From Sporomusaceae bacterium UBA7701 (GTDB lineage Bacteria > Bacillota > Negativicutes > Sporomusales > UBA7701), in contig DLGF01000023.1 in NCBI GenBank assembly GCA_002482545.1, forward strand, positions 1 through 18,943: a DNA stretch of 18,943 nt, in the 5' to 3' direction. The notes below the pieces were generated by a model, which ran no database searches, was not told where the DNA came from, and was given only the letters and a program-made list of their open reading frames with translations. Below, piece after piece: positions 6,871 to 16,608 of this stretch (position 1 is its first letter; each line of letters starts with the position of its first letter). Both the position numbers and the translations under genes were made by a program.

Positions 6871-8044
6871 GGATTGTGCGGCTATGGTGCTGGCCGGCGG
6901 GCAAGGCAGCCGGCTGGGCGTGTTGACCAAGAAACTGGCAAAACCGGCAATTCCTTTCGGTGGGAAATATCGTCTGATCGATTTTACGTTGAGCAATTGT
7001 TATCATTCCGGCATTGATACGGTGGGGGTACTGACGCAATACCAGCCGCTGGAGCTCCATAGCTATATCGGCAGCGGCAGCCACTGGGATTTGGACCGCA
7101 TGAAAGGAGGCGTATATATTCTGCCGCCTTTTGTGCAGGCCAGCGGCGGGATATGGTACGCCGGAACGGCCCACGCCATCTACCAGAATATGAGTTTTAT
7201 CGAACAGTTCAATCCCGCTTATCTGTTGGTGTTATCCGGCGATCACATTTATAAGATGGATTATTCGTTAATGCTTGATTTTCATAAGGCCAGCCAGGCC
7301 GATGCCACCATTGCGGTCATCCAGGTTCCCCGCAAAGAGGCCCGGCGCTTCGGGATCATGAACACTGCGCCTGACGGGCGGATTGTCGAGTTTGAGGAAA
7401 AACCGAAAGTTCCTAAGAACAATCTGGCATCCATGGGCGTTTATATTTTTACGCTGGATGTCCTGAAACGCTATCTGGAGCAAGACGATAAGGACAGCGC
7501 GTCCAGCCATGATTTCGGGAAAAATGTCATCCCCGCCATGCTGGCCGGTGGGCAGAAAATGATGGCCTATCGCTTTGACGGTTATTGGAAGGATGTCGGC
7601 ACCCTGGAGAGCTTGTGGGAGGCCAACATGGATCTTTTGAGCGATACGCCGGGCCTGGATCTTCATGACGCCAAATGGCGGATTTCATCGACCAATCCTT
7701 CCTGGCCGCCCCATCTGGTGATGGATACGGGAAAGATTGTCCGCTCGCTGGTGAGCGTCGGCTGCCGGATTGCCGGGGAAGTCAACCATTCGGTGTTGTT
7801 TTCCGGCGTGAAGGTCGGCCGGGGAGCAGTCGTGAGAAATTCCGTAGTCATGCCTGATGCCGAGATCGGCCCGGGCGCTTACGTGGATAAGGCGATTATC
7901 GGCCCCGGAGCGGTTGTCGGCCCCGGCAGCATGATCGGCGGCGAAACTACGGCGAACCAGGAGGAGGTGAAGGTTACCGTTCTGGGAGAAAGAGTGGCGA
8001 TTCCCGCCAAGGAGGTTGTGAGTAGCGGTTCCATCCTTGAGTAA
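6863..8044 (+). CDS. glgC: Glucose-1-phosphate adenylyltransferase, catalytic subunit
   Basis: It makes ADP-glucose from glucose-1-phosphate and ATP, the committed step of glycogen synthesis. In 393 residues it shows the nucleotide-binding signature VLAGGQGSRL (9-18) and KPAIPFGGKYRLIDF (27-41). GTAHAIYQN (101-109), SGDHIYKMDY with metal/catalytic D127, and FEEKPK with sugar-phosphate-binding K180 follow. The last third (about 290-360) has the hexapeptide-like pattern of a left-handed beta-helix (IGPGAVVGPGSMIGG). The ATG follows GGAGGAGG and overlaps the end of glgB by 8 nt, implying translational coupling. It is followed by glgD, its usual partner in Firmicutes. All key residues are present. 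Confidence 0.96.
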   Translation: MRKDCAAMVLAGGQGSRLGVLTKKLAKPAIPFGGKYRLIDFTLSNCYHSGIDTVGVLTQYQPLELHSYIGSGSHWDLDRMKGGVYILPPFVQASGGIWYAGTAHAIYQNMSFIEQFNPAYLLVLSGDHIYKMDYSLMLDFHKASQADATIAVIQVPRKEARRFGIMNTAPDGRIVEFEEKPKVPKNNLASMGVYIFTLDVLKRYLEQDDKDSASSHDFGKNVIPAMLAGGQKMMAYRFDGYWKDVGTLESLWEANMDLLSDTPGLDLHDAKWRISSTNPSWPPHLVMDTGKIVRSLVSVGCRIAGEVNHSVLFSGVKVGRGAVVRNSVVMPDAEIGPGAYVDKAIIGPGAVVGPGSMIGGETTANQEEVKVTVLGERVAIPAKEVVSSGSILE

Positions 8045-8067
8045 AGGTGGAGGAGAGGCGGTAAAAG

Positions 8068-9192
8068 ATGAAAAATGTACTGGGGATCATCAATCTGCAC
8101 GAGCATGAAGAACTGTTGAGCACCCTGACCGGCCATCGTCCGCTCGCCGCCCTTCCGTTCGGCGGCAGGTTTCGCCTTATTGATTTTATATTGTCCAACA
8201 TGGTCAATTCGGGGATTCACACGGTCGGCGTCCTGACCAAGCATCGCTTCCGTTCGCTGATTGATCACTTGCGTTCAGGCAAGGAATGGGACCTCGCCCG
8301 CAAGCAGGACGGTCTGTTCATTCTGCCTCCCCCGGATCATATTCACTACTCCAACAGTATTTATAAAGGCGATCTGGAGTTTTTTTACAACAATCTGGAT
8401 TTCATCCGGAAAAGCTCCCAGGAGTATATCCTGATCGCCGGCAGTCAGATCGTCTGCAACATCAATTTTAACGACGCCTTCCGCTTCCACCTGGAACGCG
8501 GCGCGGACATCACCCTGCTGTATAAAACGGAGCGGCCGCAGCCGGGACGAACCTTTACGATGGCTACGCTGCTGAACCTGGATGAAGACGGGCGGGTCGC
8601 CGATATGGAAATCAAACCGGGGCAGATAGCCGGCGGCAATATAGGGATGGAGATGCTTATTGTAGCCAAGACGCGGCTGGTCGAAATCATCCAGGACTGC
8701 GTGGCCCGCGGCCAGTTCGACTTCACCAAGGAAGGAATTATCCGCAACCTCCGCCGCTACCGGATCTATGCCTATCCTTATTCCGGCTACATGGCCAGGA
8801 TTGACTCCGTCCAGTCTTTTTACCGGGCCAATCTCGATCTTCTCAAGCCGGAGATCTGGGAAAGCCTGTTTTCTCAGGACGAACCCATCTATACCAAGGT
8901 GAGGGATGAAGCGCCGGCCCAGTATTGCGAAGACGCGGCGGTCAGAAATTCGCTGGTGGCGAACGGCTGCATCATCGAGGGAAGGGTGGAAAACAGCCTG
9001 CTGTTCCGCGGCGTGAGAATAGCGCGGGGAGCGGTGGTCAGAGATTCAATTATCATGCAGGACAGCATCATTCAGTCGAATGCCACGCTGGACAATGTCA
9101 TTTGCGACAAGGAAGTCTGCATTTCGAGCGGAAAACGCCTGAGCGGCGACGCGAACTTCGTCATGGTGATCGATAAGCGAAGGGTGGTGTAG
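8068..9192 (+). CDS. glgD: Glucose-1-phosphate adenylyltransferase, GlgD-type non-catalytic subunit
   Basis: This 374-residue paralogue of GlgC keeps the fold (LPFGGRFRLIDF at 29-40, C-terminal beta-helix) but lacks the active-site signatures. The GGxGxRL nucleotide loop is replaced by INLHEHEELLSTL. The SGDH segment carrying the catalytic Asp is AGSQIV (124-129). In Bacillus-type systems GlgD pairs with GlgC and modulates its activity without being catalytic, and the same role is inferred here. The start follows a purine-rich GGTGGAGGAGAGG stretch 23 nt after glgC. Its stop is only 2 nt before glgA. Confidence 0.95.
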   Translation: MKNVLGIINLHEHEELLSTLTGHRPLAALPFGGRFRLIDFILSNMVNSGIHTVGVLTKHRFRSLIDHLRSGKEWDLARKQDGLFILPPPDHIHYSNSIYKGDLEFFYNNLDFIRKSSQEYILIAGSQIVCNINFNDAFRFHLERGADITLLYKTERPQPGRTFTMATLLNLDEDGRVADMEIKPGQIAGGNIGMEMLIVAKTRLVEIIQDCVARGQFDFTKEGIIRNLRRYRIYAYPYSGYMARIDSVQSFYRANLDLLKPEIWESLFSQDEPIYTKVRDEAPAQYCEDAAVRNSLVANGCIIEGRVENSLLFRGVRIARGAVVRDSIIMQDSIIQSNATLDNVICDKEVCISSGKRLSGDANFVMVIDKRRVV

Positions 9193-9194
9193 AG

Positions 9195-10646
9195 GTGAAA
9201 CCGGTATTGTTTGTTGCAACCGAGGCAGCTCCTTTTATCAAAACAGGCGGTATGGGCGATGTTGTGGGCTCGTTGCCGAAGGAACTGGGCCGCTTGGGCA
9301 TGGAGGCCCGTGTTATTCTGCCGAAAAGCGGTGATATTCCCAGCCGGTGGTGCGAAAACATGGTGTTTCTCGGGCAGTTCGACGTGCCGGTCGGCTGGCG
9401 CCGGCAATACTGCGGCCTGTTCAAACTGGAGCACCAAGGGCTGACCTGCTACTTCATCGATAACGAATATTATTTCAAACGTCAGGGACTATACGGCTTC
9501 GGCGACGACGCCGAACGCTTCGCATACTATTGCCGGGCGGTGCTGGAGGCGCTGCCCCGCCTCGACTTCCAGCCGCAAATACTGCACTGCCACGATTGGC
9601 ATACTGCGGTACTGCCGGTTTTGCTCGAGGAGCATTATCGCCGGCGGGAGGGCTATTCCGCCTTGCGCACCGTACTGACCATCCACAACATCGAGTACCA
9701 GGGGGTGTTCGAGCGGAAGGTGCTGGGGGATCTGCTGGAGCTGGACGAGGCCAAGTATTTTACCGCGGACGGTTTGGACTTTTTTGGAAACGTCAATTAT
9801 CTCAAAGCCGGCATTGCTTTTGCCGATGTCATCACCACCGTCAGCAAAAGTTACGCCCAGGAGATTCTCACGCCGGAAGGCGGCCGCCAGCTGGACGGCC
9901 TGCTGCGCCGCAGGGAAGGCGATTTGTTCGGGATTGTCAACGGCATTGACTGCGAATTGTACAATCCCGGCCGCGACGATAGCCTGGCGGTAAAATACAC
10001 GCACCGCTCCATCGGGCGCAAGCAAATGAATAAGATAAAGCTGCAGGAGCAGCTGGGCCTGCCGATAAAGCCGGAAACCCCGCTGCTGGCGATGGTTAGC
10101 CGGCTGGTCGAGGCCAAGGGGCTGGATCTGGTGGCTGAGGTTCTGGAAGAATTGATGGCCCTTGACCTGCAGCTCGTCGTACTGGGGACCGGTGAGGAAA
10201 AATATGAAAGCATGCTGCGGGTGGCTTCCCATCGCTTTCCGGGGAAATTGTCGGCGAATATCTTCTTTGACGACACGTTATCCCGCAAGATATATGCGTC
10301 TTCCGATTTGCTGCTGATGCCCTCCTTAGCCGAGCCGTGCGGAATCAGCCAACTGATCGCCCTGCGCTACGGAAGCCTGCCGGTGGTCCGGGAAACGGGC
10401 GGCCTGAAGGATACCGTTCTCCCCTACAATGAATATACTGGTACAGGAAATGGCTTCAGTTTCACGCATTATAACCCGCAGGATATGTTGCACACGATCA
10501 AGCGCGCCCTGAAGTTTTTCCATGATCAGGAAGTGTGGCCGGAACTTGTCAAAGCCGCCATGAGTTCGGATTTCAGTTGGCATAAATCAGCCCTGGAATA
10601 CGCAAAGGTGTATGAGCGTTTACAAGCGAGCGAGGGAAAAGCATGA
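9195..10646 (+). CDS. glgA: Glycogen synthase (ADP-glucose dependent, GT5)
   Basis: It transfers glucose from ADP-glucose to the non-reducing end of glycogen. The 483-residue length is typical of bacterial GT5. The KTGGMGD motif (16-22) contains the ADP-glucose-binding lysine. HDWHT (133-137), TIHNIEYQG (162-170), GIVNGID (246-252), SRL...KG (302-309) and the C-terminal E380...E400 stretch (EPCGISQLIALRYG) complete the two Rossmann-like lobes. The start is GTG, 2 nt after the glgD stop. No in-frame ATG lies near, and the MKPVLFVATEAAPF start matches the family. The last codons overlap glgP by 4 nt. Confidence 0.96.
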   Translation: MKPVLFVATEAAPFIKTGGMGDVVGSLPKELGRLGMEARVILPKSGDIPSRWCENMVFLGQFDVPVGWRRQYCGLFKLEHQGLTCYFIDNEYYFKRQGLYGFGDDAERFAYYCRAVLEALPRLDFQPQILHCHDWHTAVLPVLLEEHYRRREGYSALRTVLTIHNIEYQGVFERKVLGDLLELDEAKYFTADGLDFFGNVNYLKAGIAFADVITTVSKSYAQEILTPEGGRQLDGLLRRREGDLFGIVNGIDCELYNPGRDDSLAVKYTHRSIGRKQMNKIKLQEQLGLPIKPETPLLAMVSRLVEAKGLDLVAEVLEELMALDLQLVVLGTGEEKYESMLRVASHRFPGKLSANIFFDDTLSRKIYASSDLLLMPSLAEPCGISQLIALRYGSLPVVRETGGLKDTVLPYNEYTGTGNGFSFTHYNPQDMLHTIKRALKFFHDQEVWPELVKAAMSSDFSWHKSALEYAKVYERLQASEGKA

Positions 10647-13027
10647 TGCTAGCCAAAGAGGAATTCAAGGCCGCCTTCATCGACCGGATGCTGGTGATGC
10701 GGGGCAAAAGCCTTGACGAAGCCACTGCCTACGACCAGTACGTCGTATTGGCGACTTTCATCCGCGAGCATATCGGCAAGCGATGGGTCAACACCAATAA
10801 ACAATATCTGGCCAAGGGCGAAAAACAGGTGTATTATTTTTCGATCGAATTCATGCTCGGGCGGCTGCTGGACACCAATATGCGCAGCATCGGCGCCCGC
10901 GAGGCATGGGGGGAAGCGCTCGCCGAGCTCGGCATCCGTTATGACGAACTTGTCCCGGAAGAGCATGACGCCGGGCTGGGAAACGGCGGCCTCGGGCGCC
11001 TGGCGGCCTGCTTTCTGGATTCCATGGCCGCGCTGGAACTGCCCGGGCATGGCTGCGGGATCCGCTACAAATACGGCTTGTTCGAGCAGAAAATCATTGA
11101 CGGCGAGCAAGTGGAGCACCCGGATAACTGGTTGAAAAACGGGAGCATCTGGGAGCACAGGAAGCCGGACAAGGCGGTGACCGTCCATTTCGGCGACGCT
11201 CTGGGCACCGTACTGGCCGTTCCCTATGACATCCCGGTCATTGGCTACGACAATCACACGGTAAACCGGCTGCGGCTTTGGAGCGCGGAAACGCTGGACA
11301 GCGACTTCGACCTGGCGTCGTTCAACCAGGGCAATTATGGAAAAGCCGTGGAATATAAATATTCGGTGGAAGCCATTTCGGAGATTGTCTACCCTGACGA
11401 TAGCTATTATGAAGGACGGGTGCTGCGGCTAAGGCAGGAGTATTTTCTGGCGTCGGCCGGAGTGCAGAGCATTATGCGGTACATCCGGAAGCAGTATGGC
11501 GATCTCCGGTGCCTGCCGGACAAAGCCGCCATTCACATCAACGATACCCATCCCGCCCTGGCGATTCCCGAGCTGATGCGCATTCTGCTGGACGAGGAAG
11601 GAATAAACTGGGACGAGGCCTGGCAGATCACCACCGCCGTCATCTCCTACACCAACCATACGGTTATGCCGGAGGCGCTGGAAAAATGGCCGATCGACAT
11701 CGTTCAGAAGATGCTGCCCCGCATCTATGATATCATCTACGAAATCAACGAGCGGTTTTGCCGGGATCTTTGGCACTACTATCCCGGGGACTGGGACCGC
11801 ATCGCCGCCATGGCCGTCATCGGCGACGGATATGTGCGCATGGCCCACCTGGCGGTCGTCGGCAGCCACAGTGTCAACGGCGTCGCGAAAATTCACAGCG
11901 AAATTCTCAAGAATGAATGCATGAAACTGTTCTATCAGTTCACGCCATACAAATTCAACAATAAAACCAACGGGATCACCCATCGCCGCTGGCTGCTGAG
12001 CGCCAATCCCGAGCTGGCGGAGCTGATTTCCGCTACGATCGGCTCCGGCTGGATTTTTCATCCCCTGGACCTGAACCGGCTTCGCTATTACGTGAAAGAC
12101 TCCGCCTTCCAGGAAAGGCTGGCGGAGGTCAAATACCAAAAGAAGCTGGCGCTGGCGAGGTTTATTGAGCAGCAATGCCAGATCACGGTCGATCCCGCTT
12201 CCCTTTTTGATGTCCACGTAAAGCGCATTCACGCTTATAAACGCCAATTGCTCAATGTTATGCGGGTGATGGATCTGTACAACCAGCTCAAGGAAAATCC
12301 CGGGCTGGATATTGTGCCCCGGACCGTCATCTTCGCCGGCAAGGCGGCGCCCGGCTACTATCTGGCCAAGAAAATAATCAAGCTGATCAACAGGCTGGCC
12401 GGCGTCATCAATCAGGACACGGCCATCAATAATAAGCTGAAGGTCGTCTTTCTTGAAAATTACGGGGTGTCGCTGGCGGAACTGATCATTCCCGCCGCCG
12501 ATGTCAGCGAACAGATCGCCACCGCCGGCAAGGAAGCTTCCGGCACCAGCAATATGAAGTTTATGATGAACGGCGCGCTTACCATCGGGACGCTCGACGG
12601 CGCCAACGCCGAGATCCGGGAAGCGGTGGGCGCGGAGAATATTGTTATTTTCGGCCTGAAGGCGGAAGAGGTGGCCGCGCTCTGCAGTCAGGGCTGCAGT
12701 CCCAGGACGCTCTGCCAGAACAATCCGCGTCTCGGAAAGGTCGTCAACCAGTTGATCGACGGCAGTTTGCTGCCTGACCCGGCCGACGAATTCCGGCCGC
12801 TGTACGATTATTTGATGCAGGGGCACGGCAATTTTTTCGAACTGGAAGATTTTGCAGCTTACGTGGAGGCCCATGCCAAGATCGACGCCCTGTACCGGGA
12901 CCCTCAAGCCTGGTGGCGGATCATGGCGCACAATATCGCCTGTTCAGGGACTTTTTCCAGCGACCACACCGTCAGCGAATATGCCATCGGCATTTGGAAT
13001 ATCCGGCCGGTCACGGTAGAGGCCTGA
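10643..13027 (+). CDS. glgP: Glycogen/alpha-glucan phosphorylase (GT35)
   Basis: It releases glucose-1-phosphate from the non-reducing ends of glycogen using pyridoxal phosphate. The 794 residues fit the bacterial enzyme (about 750-815). Visible are YYFSIEFMLGRLL near the N-terminus, EEHDAGLGNGGLGRLAACF, HINDTHPALAIPE, VKRIHAYKRQLLN, and EASGTSNMKFMMNG with K639 as the PLP Schiff-base lysine. The ATGA overlap with the glgA stop and a GAGGGA ribosome site imply coupled translation. An immediately following second ATG (10646) is an alternative start. It is the degradative arm within the same operon, followed 25 nt later by a glucan-processing fusion. Confidence 0.96.
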   Translation: MMLAKEEFKAAFIDRMLVMRGKSLDEATAYDQYVVLATFIREHIGKRWVNTNKQYLAKGEKQVYYFSIEFMLGRLLDTNMRSIGAREAWGEALAELGIRYDELVPEEHDAGLGNGGLGRLAACFLDSMAALELPGHGCGIRYKYGLFEQKIIDGEQVEHPDNWLKNGSIWEHRKPDKAVTVHFGDALGTVLAVPYDIPVIGYDNHTVNRLRLWSAETLDSDFDLASFNQGNYGKAVEYKYSVEAISEIVYPDDSYYEGRVLRLRQEYFLASAGVQSIMRYIRKQYGDLRCLPDKAAIHINDTHPALAIPELMRILLDEEGINWDEAWQITTAVISYTNHTVMPEALEKWPIDIVQKMLPRIYDIIYEINERFCRDLWHYYPGDWDRIAAMAVIGDGYVRMAHLAVVGSHSVNGVAKIHSEILKNECMKLFYQFTPYKFNNKTNGITHRRWLLSANPELAELISATIGSGWIFHPLDLNRLRYYVKDSAFQERLAEVKYQKKLALARFIEQQCQITVDPASLFDVHVKRIHAYKRQLLNVMRVMDLYNQLKENPGLDIVPRTVIFAGKAAPGYYLAKKIIKLINRLAGVINQDTAINNKLKVVFLENYGVSLAELIIPAADVSEQIATAGKEASGTSNMKFMMNGALTIGTLDGANAEIREAVGAENIVIFGLKAEEVAALCSQGCSPRTLCQNNPRLGKVVNQLIDGSLLPDPADEFRPLYDYLMQGHGNFFELEDFAAYVEAHAKIDALYRDPQAWWRIMAHNIACSGTFSSDHTVSEYAIGIWNIRPVTVEA

Positions 13028-13052
13028 AACAGTGCCGGAAGGATGTGAAGGT

Positions 13053-16000
13053 ATGTCCGGCGGCTGGCTTTGCCATAATTCCCATCTGCTTTCGTTCCGC
13101 AGCCCTTTCGGCGCTGCCCGCTGCCGGGAAGAGGTCGCGCTCGCCCTGACGGCCGATAAGAGCCGCCGGATCGATAAAGTGCTGCTCCGCTTGTGGCAGA
13201 ACGACCGGGAGATTTTACAGCCGATGCTCCCCCAAGCCGCTGCGGACGGGCGAACGGCTTATCACGCCACGATAGCGATGCCGGAGGAGCCGGGAATTGT
13301 CTGGTATTACTTTTTGGTTTATTGCGAAGACGGAGTTTGGTATTACGGCAACAACGGAAAGAACCGGGGCGGCGTCGGCGGCATTTACCGCGAGCCGCCG
13401 CCCGCTTATCAGATCACCGTATACCGCGGGAGCGCCGCTGTTCCCGAATGGTTCCGGCGGGCCGTCGTCTATCAGATTTTCGTCGACCGTTTTTATAACG
13501 GCAATCCCCATGGTGAAATAACCCATGTCAAGCCGGGCGGCCTGCTTCACGCCCATTGGGACGACGAACCGGTGTATACCAGGGATCAGGCGACCGGACA
13601 AATTCTCGCTTATGATTTCTTCGGCGGCAATCTGGCGGGGGTGGAAGCCAAACTGCCCTATTTGAAAGGTCTCGGCGTCGGCGCCATTTATCTCAATCCC
13701 ATTTTTGAATCGGTCAGCAATCACAAATACGATACCGCCGACTATCACAACGTCGACGCGATGTTCGGCGGCAACGAGGCCTTCCGGCGGCTTTGCCGGA
13801 AAGCCCGGGAACTGGGTATGGCGATTATTCTGGACGGGGTTTTCAGCCATACGGGCAGCGACAGCGTTTATTTCAACCGGGAAGGGCGTTATCCGGGCCC
13901 GGGCGCCTGGCAGTCCGCCGCTTCCCCTTATTTCAGCTGGTACCGCTTCACCAAGCATCCCGCCGAGTATGAAAGCTGGTGGGGAATCGAGACGCTGCCG
14001 AACGTCGATGAGCTGGAGCCGTCTTACCGCGAATTTATCATCCACGGCAGCGACAGTGTCATCAGGCGCTGGATGGAGTCGGGGGCTGCGGGCTGGCGGC
14101 TCGATGTCGCCGACGAACTGCCGTCCCAGTTCATCCGGGAGTTGCGTCAGGCGGTCAAGGAGATCAATCCCGAAGCCGTGGTGATCGGCGAAGTGTGGGA
14201 AGATGCTTCCCGCAAAGTCAGCTATGGCGAATTGCGAAACTATTTCGCGGGCGATGAGCTGGATTCGGTGACCAATTACCCTTTCCGCCGGATCGCGCTG
14301 GACTTTTTGCTGGGCCGGGAGAACTCGCAGGAAACCGGCCAGGCGCTTCTCAGTCTGGCGGAGAATTATCCGCGCCCTTACTTCTATGCCGCGCTCAATG
14401 TGATTGGCAGCCATGATGTGCCGCGGATTCTGACCGTGTTGGGCGAAGGAGAGCCGCTGCCCCAGCTGCCGCTCGCGGCTAAAATGAAGCGGCGGCTGGG
14501 CGAGCGGGAGCGTCGGCTGGCCGTCGAGCGCCTCAAGCTGCTGACGGTGTGGCAGATGACTTTTCCCGGCGTGCCCTGCATCTATTACGGCGACGAGGCG
14601 GGCCTGGAAGGCTACGAAGACCCGCTGAACCGGCGGACTTTCCCCTGGGGCCGCGAGGATAAGGAACTGGCCGGGTGGTATGAAAGGCTGATCGCGCTGC
14701 GCAACACGTATCCGGTGCTGGTCAGCGGCGACTGGCGCCCGCTCGACCTGCCGCCGGAAGTGTACGGGCACTTGCGCGTTGACCGCGAGGGAAAAGCCGC
14801 CGCTCCGGCCGCCCTCGTGCTGCTGAATCGCAGCCTTGACCCGCAGACCGTGGAAGTGGCCCTGAACCTCCGGGGCTTGGAGGAGTGGCGGGACCTGCTG
14901 ACGGACGGGCAGCCCCACCGGGCGGCGGACGGCCTACTGCGCCTCACGCTGGCGCCGCTTTCCGGCAAGCTGCTGCTGGCCGCGTCCGGCGAAAAACCGG
15001 CCCGCTTCGGGGTTTTGCTGCATCCGGCGTCGCTGCCCTCCCGCCACGGCATCGGCGGGTTTGGGGCCGAAGCCCGCCGGTTCGTTGATTTCCTGGTTTC
15101 GGCCCGGCAGAACTGCTGGCAGATTCTGCCTCTCAATCCGGTCGGCGCCGGCAATTCGCCCTATCGGAGCGTGTCCTGCTTCGCCGGCGAAGCGCTGCTG
15201 ATCGACATCGAAGGCCTGGTGGACCAGGGGCTGCTGACCATGGAGGAAGTGGAGGCCGCCCGGACCGCTTCCGGTCTTGGCGGGGCGTCCGACGGCCCCA
15301 TTGATTACCGGCGGGTACGCTCCTATAAGGAAGGCCTGTTCCGAACGGCCTTCCACCGGTTTTCCGGCAACCAGGCCGAGGAGGAACTGGCGGCCTTTAG
15401 CGACGAGAATTCCTGCTGGCTGGAGGATTACGCCCTATATATGGCCCTGGCCGGGCATTTTTCCGAGCCCGACTGGACGCGCTGGCCGCAACCGGTCGAC
15501 CGGAAAACCTATGCCGCGCTGCTCAAAGGCGAGATTGGCTATTTCCGGTTCCTGCAGTATATTTTTCGGAGGCAATGGTCGGAACTGAAGGCCTACGCCA
15601 ATGGGCAGGGGGTGTCGATTATCGGCGATCTGCCGATCTTCGCCGCTCCGGAAAGCGTCGACGTATGGGCAAACCAAGAATTGTTCCAGCTGGACGAGGC
15701 GGGGCGGCCTGCCAAAGTGGCGGGCGTGCCGCCCGACTATTTCAGCGCCGCCGGCCAGTTGTGGGGCAATCCGCTGTACCGGTGGGACGTCATGGCCCAG
15801 GACGACTATTTTTGGTGGCGGCGGCGCATCCTCAGCCTGCTGGCGATGGTCGACAGCATCCGGCTCGACCATTTCCGGGGCTTTCAGGCTTACTGGGCGG
15901 TGGACGCCGGTGAGCCGGACGCTGTAGGCGGCGCCTGGATCAAGGGGCCCGGCGAGGAGTTTTTCCGCATCCTTGAAGCCTATCTCGGCCGCCTGAACGT

Positions 16001-16478
16001 CATCGCGGAAGACCTGGGGATGATTACGCCGGATGTGGCGGCCCTGCGAAAAAAGCTGGGCTACCCGGGCATGACCGTGCTGCAGTTCGCCTGGGAAGGC
16101 GACGATCAGGCCCCCTTTTTCGGCGAAAGGGACAGGGTAATGTATACCGGAACCCATGACAACGATACCATCGTCGGCTGGTATCGCGGTAAACTGGCGC
16201 TGGACCCGCGGGTCGCCGCAAAACTCAAGGAATACAGCGGAGGAGACCTGGCCGGGAATGCGGAAATCGCCTGGACCATGATCGAACTGGCCTATCAATG
16301 CGGCGCCGGAACCGTCATCATTCCCCTGCAGGATTTGCTGGGGCTGGACAGCGCCGCGCGCATGAATACGCCGGGTACGGAGGAAGGAAACTGGCAGTGG
16401 CGATGCCCGGCCGGAGCCCTGACGCCGGAACTGGCGACCAGACTGGGCGAGCTGGTGCGACGGCACGGCCGGCTGTAA
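13053..16478 (+). CDS. Bifunctional GH13 amylase/neopullulanase-type enzyme fused to GH77 4-alpha-glucanotransferase
   Basis: A 1141-residue fusion. The ATG at 13053 has GGAAGGA 9 nt upstream; a GTG at 13032 would add seven residues. After a beta-rich N-terminus of about 110 residues, the GH13 domain (about 137-560) shows DGVFSH (D261), GWRLDVAD with nucleophile D351, IGEVWE with acid E380 and GSHD with D455. A YYGDEAGLEGYEDP signature of neopullulanase/amylopullulanase-like members follows near 510. After an all-beta segment, GH77 begins near residue 651 (RFGVLLHPASLPS). It carries RLDHFRGF with nucleophile D939, IAEDLG with acid E986 and THDND with D1036, all as in MalQ. Likely role: hydrolysing and disproportionating the short oligosaccharides left by GlgP. 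Databases may call it GlgX/MalQ bifunctional. GH13 subfamily and branch specificity are not settled by sequence alone. Confidence 0.9.
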   Translation: MSGGWLCHNSHLLSFRSPFGAARCREEVALALTADKSRRIDKVLLRLWQNDREILQPMLPQAAADGRTAYHATIAMPEEPGIVWYYFLVYCEDGVWYYGNNGKNRGGVGGIYREPPPAYQITVYRGSAAVPEWFRRAVVYQIFVDRFYNGNPHGEITHVKPGGLLHAHWDDEPVYTRDQATGQILAYDFFGGNLAGVEAKLPYLKGLGVGAIYLNPIFESVSNHKYDTADYHNVDAMFGGNEAFRRLCRKARELGMAIILDGVFSHTGSDSVYFNREGRYPGPGAWQSAASPYFSWYRFTKHPAEYESWWGIETLPNVDELEPSYREFIIHGSDSVIRRWMESGAAGWRLDVADELPSQFIRELRQAVKEINPEAVVIGEVWEDASRKVSYGELRNYFAGDELDSVTNYPFRRIALDFLLGRENSQETGQALLSLAENYPRPYFYAALNVIGSHDVPRILTVLGEGEPLPQLPLAAKMKRRLGERERRLAVERLKLLTVWQMTFPGVPCIYYGDEAGLEGYEDPLNRRTFPWGREDKELAGWYERLIALRNTYPVLVSGDWRPLDLPPEVYGHLRVDREGKAAAPAALVLLNRSLDPQTVEVALNLRGLEEWRDLLTDGQPHRAADGLLRLTLAPLSGKLLLAASGEKPARFGVLLHPASLPSRHGIGGFGAEARRFVDFLVSARQNCWQILPLNPVGAGNSPYRSVSCFAGEALLIDIEGLVDQGLLTMEEVEAARTASGLGGASDGPIDYRRVRSYKEGLFRTAFHRFSGNQAEEELAAFSDENSCWLEDYALYMALAGHFSEPDWTRWPQPVDRKTYAALLKGEIGYFRFLQYIFRRQWSELKAYANGQGVSIIGDLPIFAAPESVDVWANQELFQLDEAGRPAKVAGVPPDYFSAAGQLWGNPLYRWDVMAQDDYFWWRRRILSLLAMVDSIRLDHFRGFQAYWAVDAGEPDAVGGAWIKGPGEEFFRILEAYLGRLNVIAEDLGMITPDVAALRKKLGYPGMTVLQFAWEGDDQAPFFGERDRVMYTGTHDNDTIVGWYRGKLALDPRVAAKLKEYSGGDLAGNAEIAWTMIELAYQCGAGTVIIPLQDLLGLDSAARMNTPGTEEGNWQWRCPAGALTPELATRLGELVRRHGRL

Positions 16479-16484
16479 ATCCTT

Positions 16485-16523
16485 AAAAAACGAGTCCGTA
16501 CGGCGCTGAAGCTGTACGGACTC
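16485..16523 (-). terminator. Terminator hairpin between convergent operons
   Basis: GAGTCCGTAC (16492-16501) pairs perfectly with GTACGGACTC (16514-16523). On the minus strand the stem is followed by G and six Ts (A-run 16485-16490), a strong intrinsic terminator for the Com/binding-protein gene. On the plus strand it starts 13 bases after the GH13-GH77 stop but lacks a good T-run, so termination there is probably weaker. Confidence 0.8.
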
Positions 16524-16608
16524 ACCTGTTTCTAGCTGTTCGGCCTGTTTTACCTGCGGCTATTGGCCGGGCTCCCGGATGGAGAGGGGGAGCAAGCGGG
16601 CAGCCGCG

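Noticed and set aside
11429..12931. 500-codon minus-strand ORF opposite glgP
   Set aside because: High-GC antisense shadow of a gene with intact catalytic motifs. The same applies to 13215-14918 and 15435-16466 opposite the GH13-GH77 gene.
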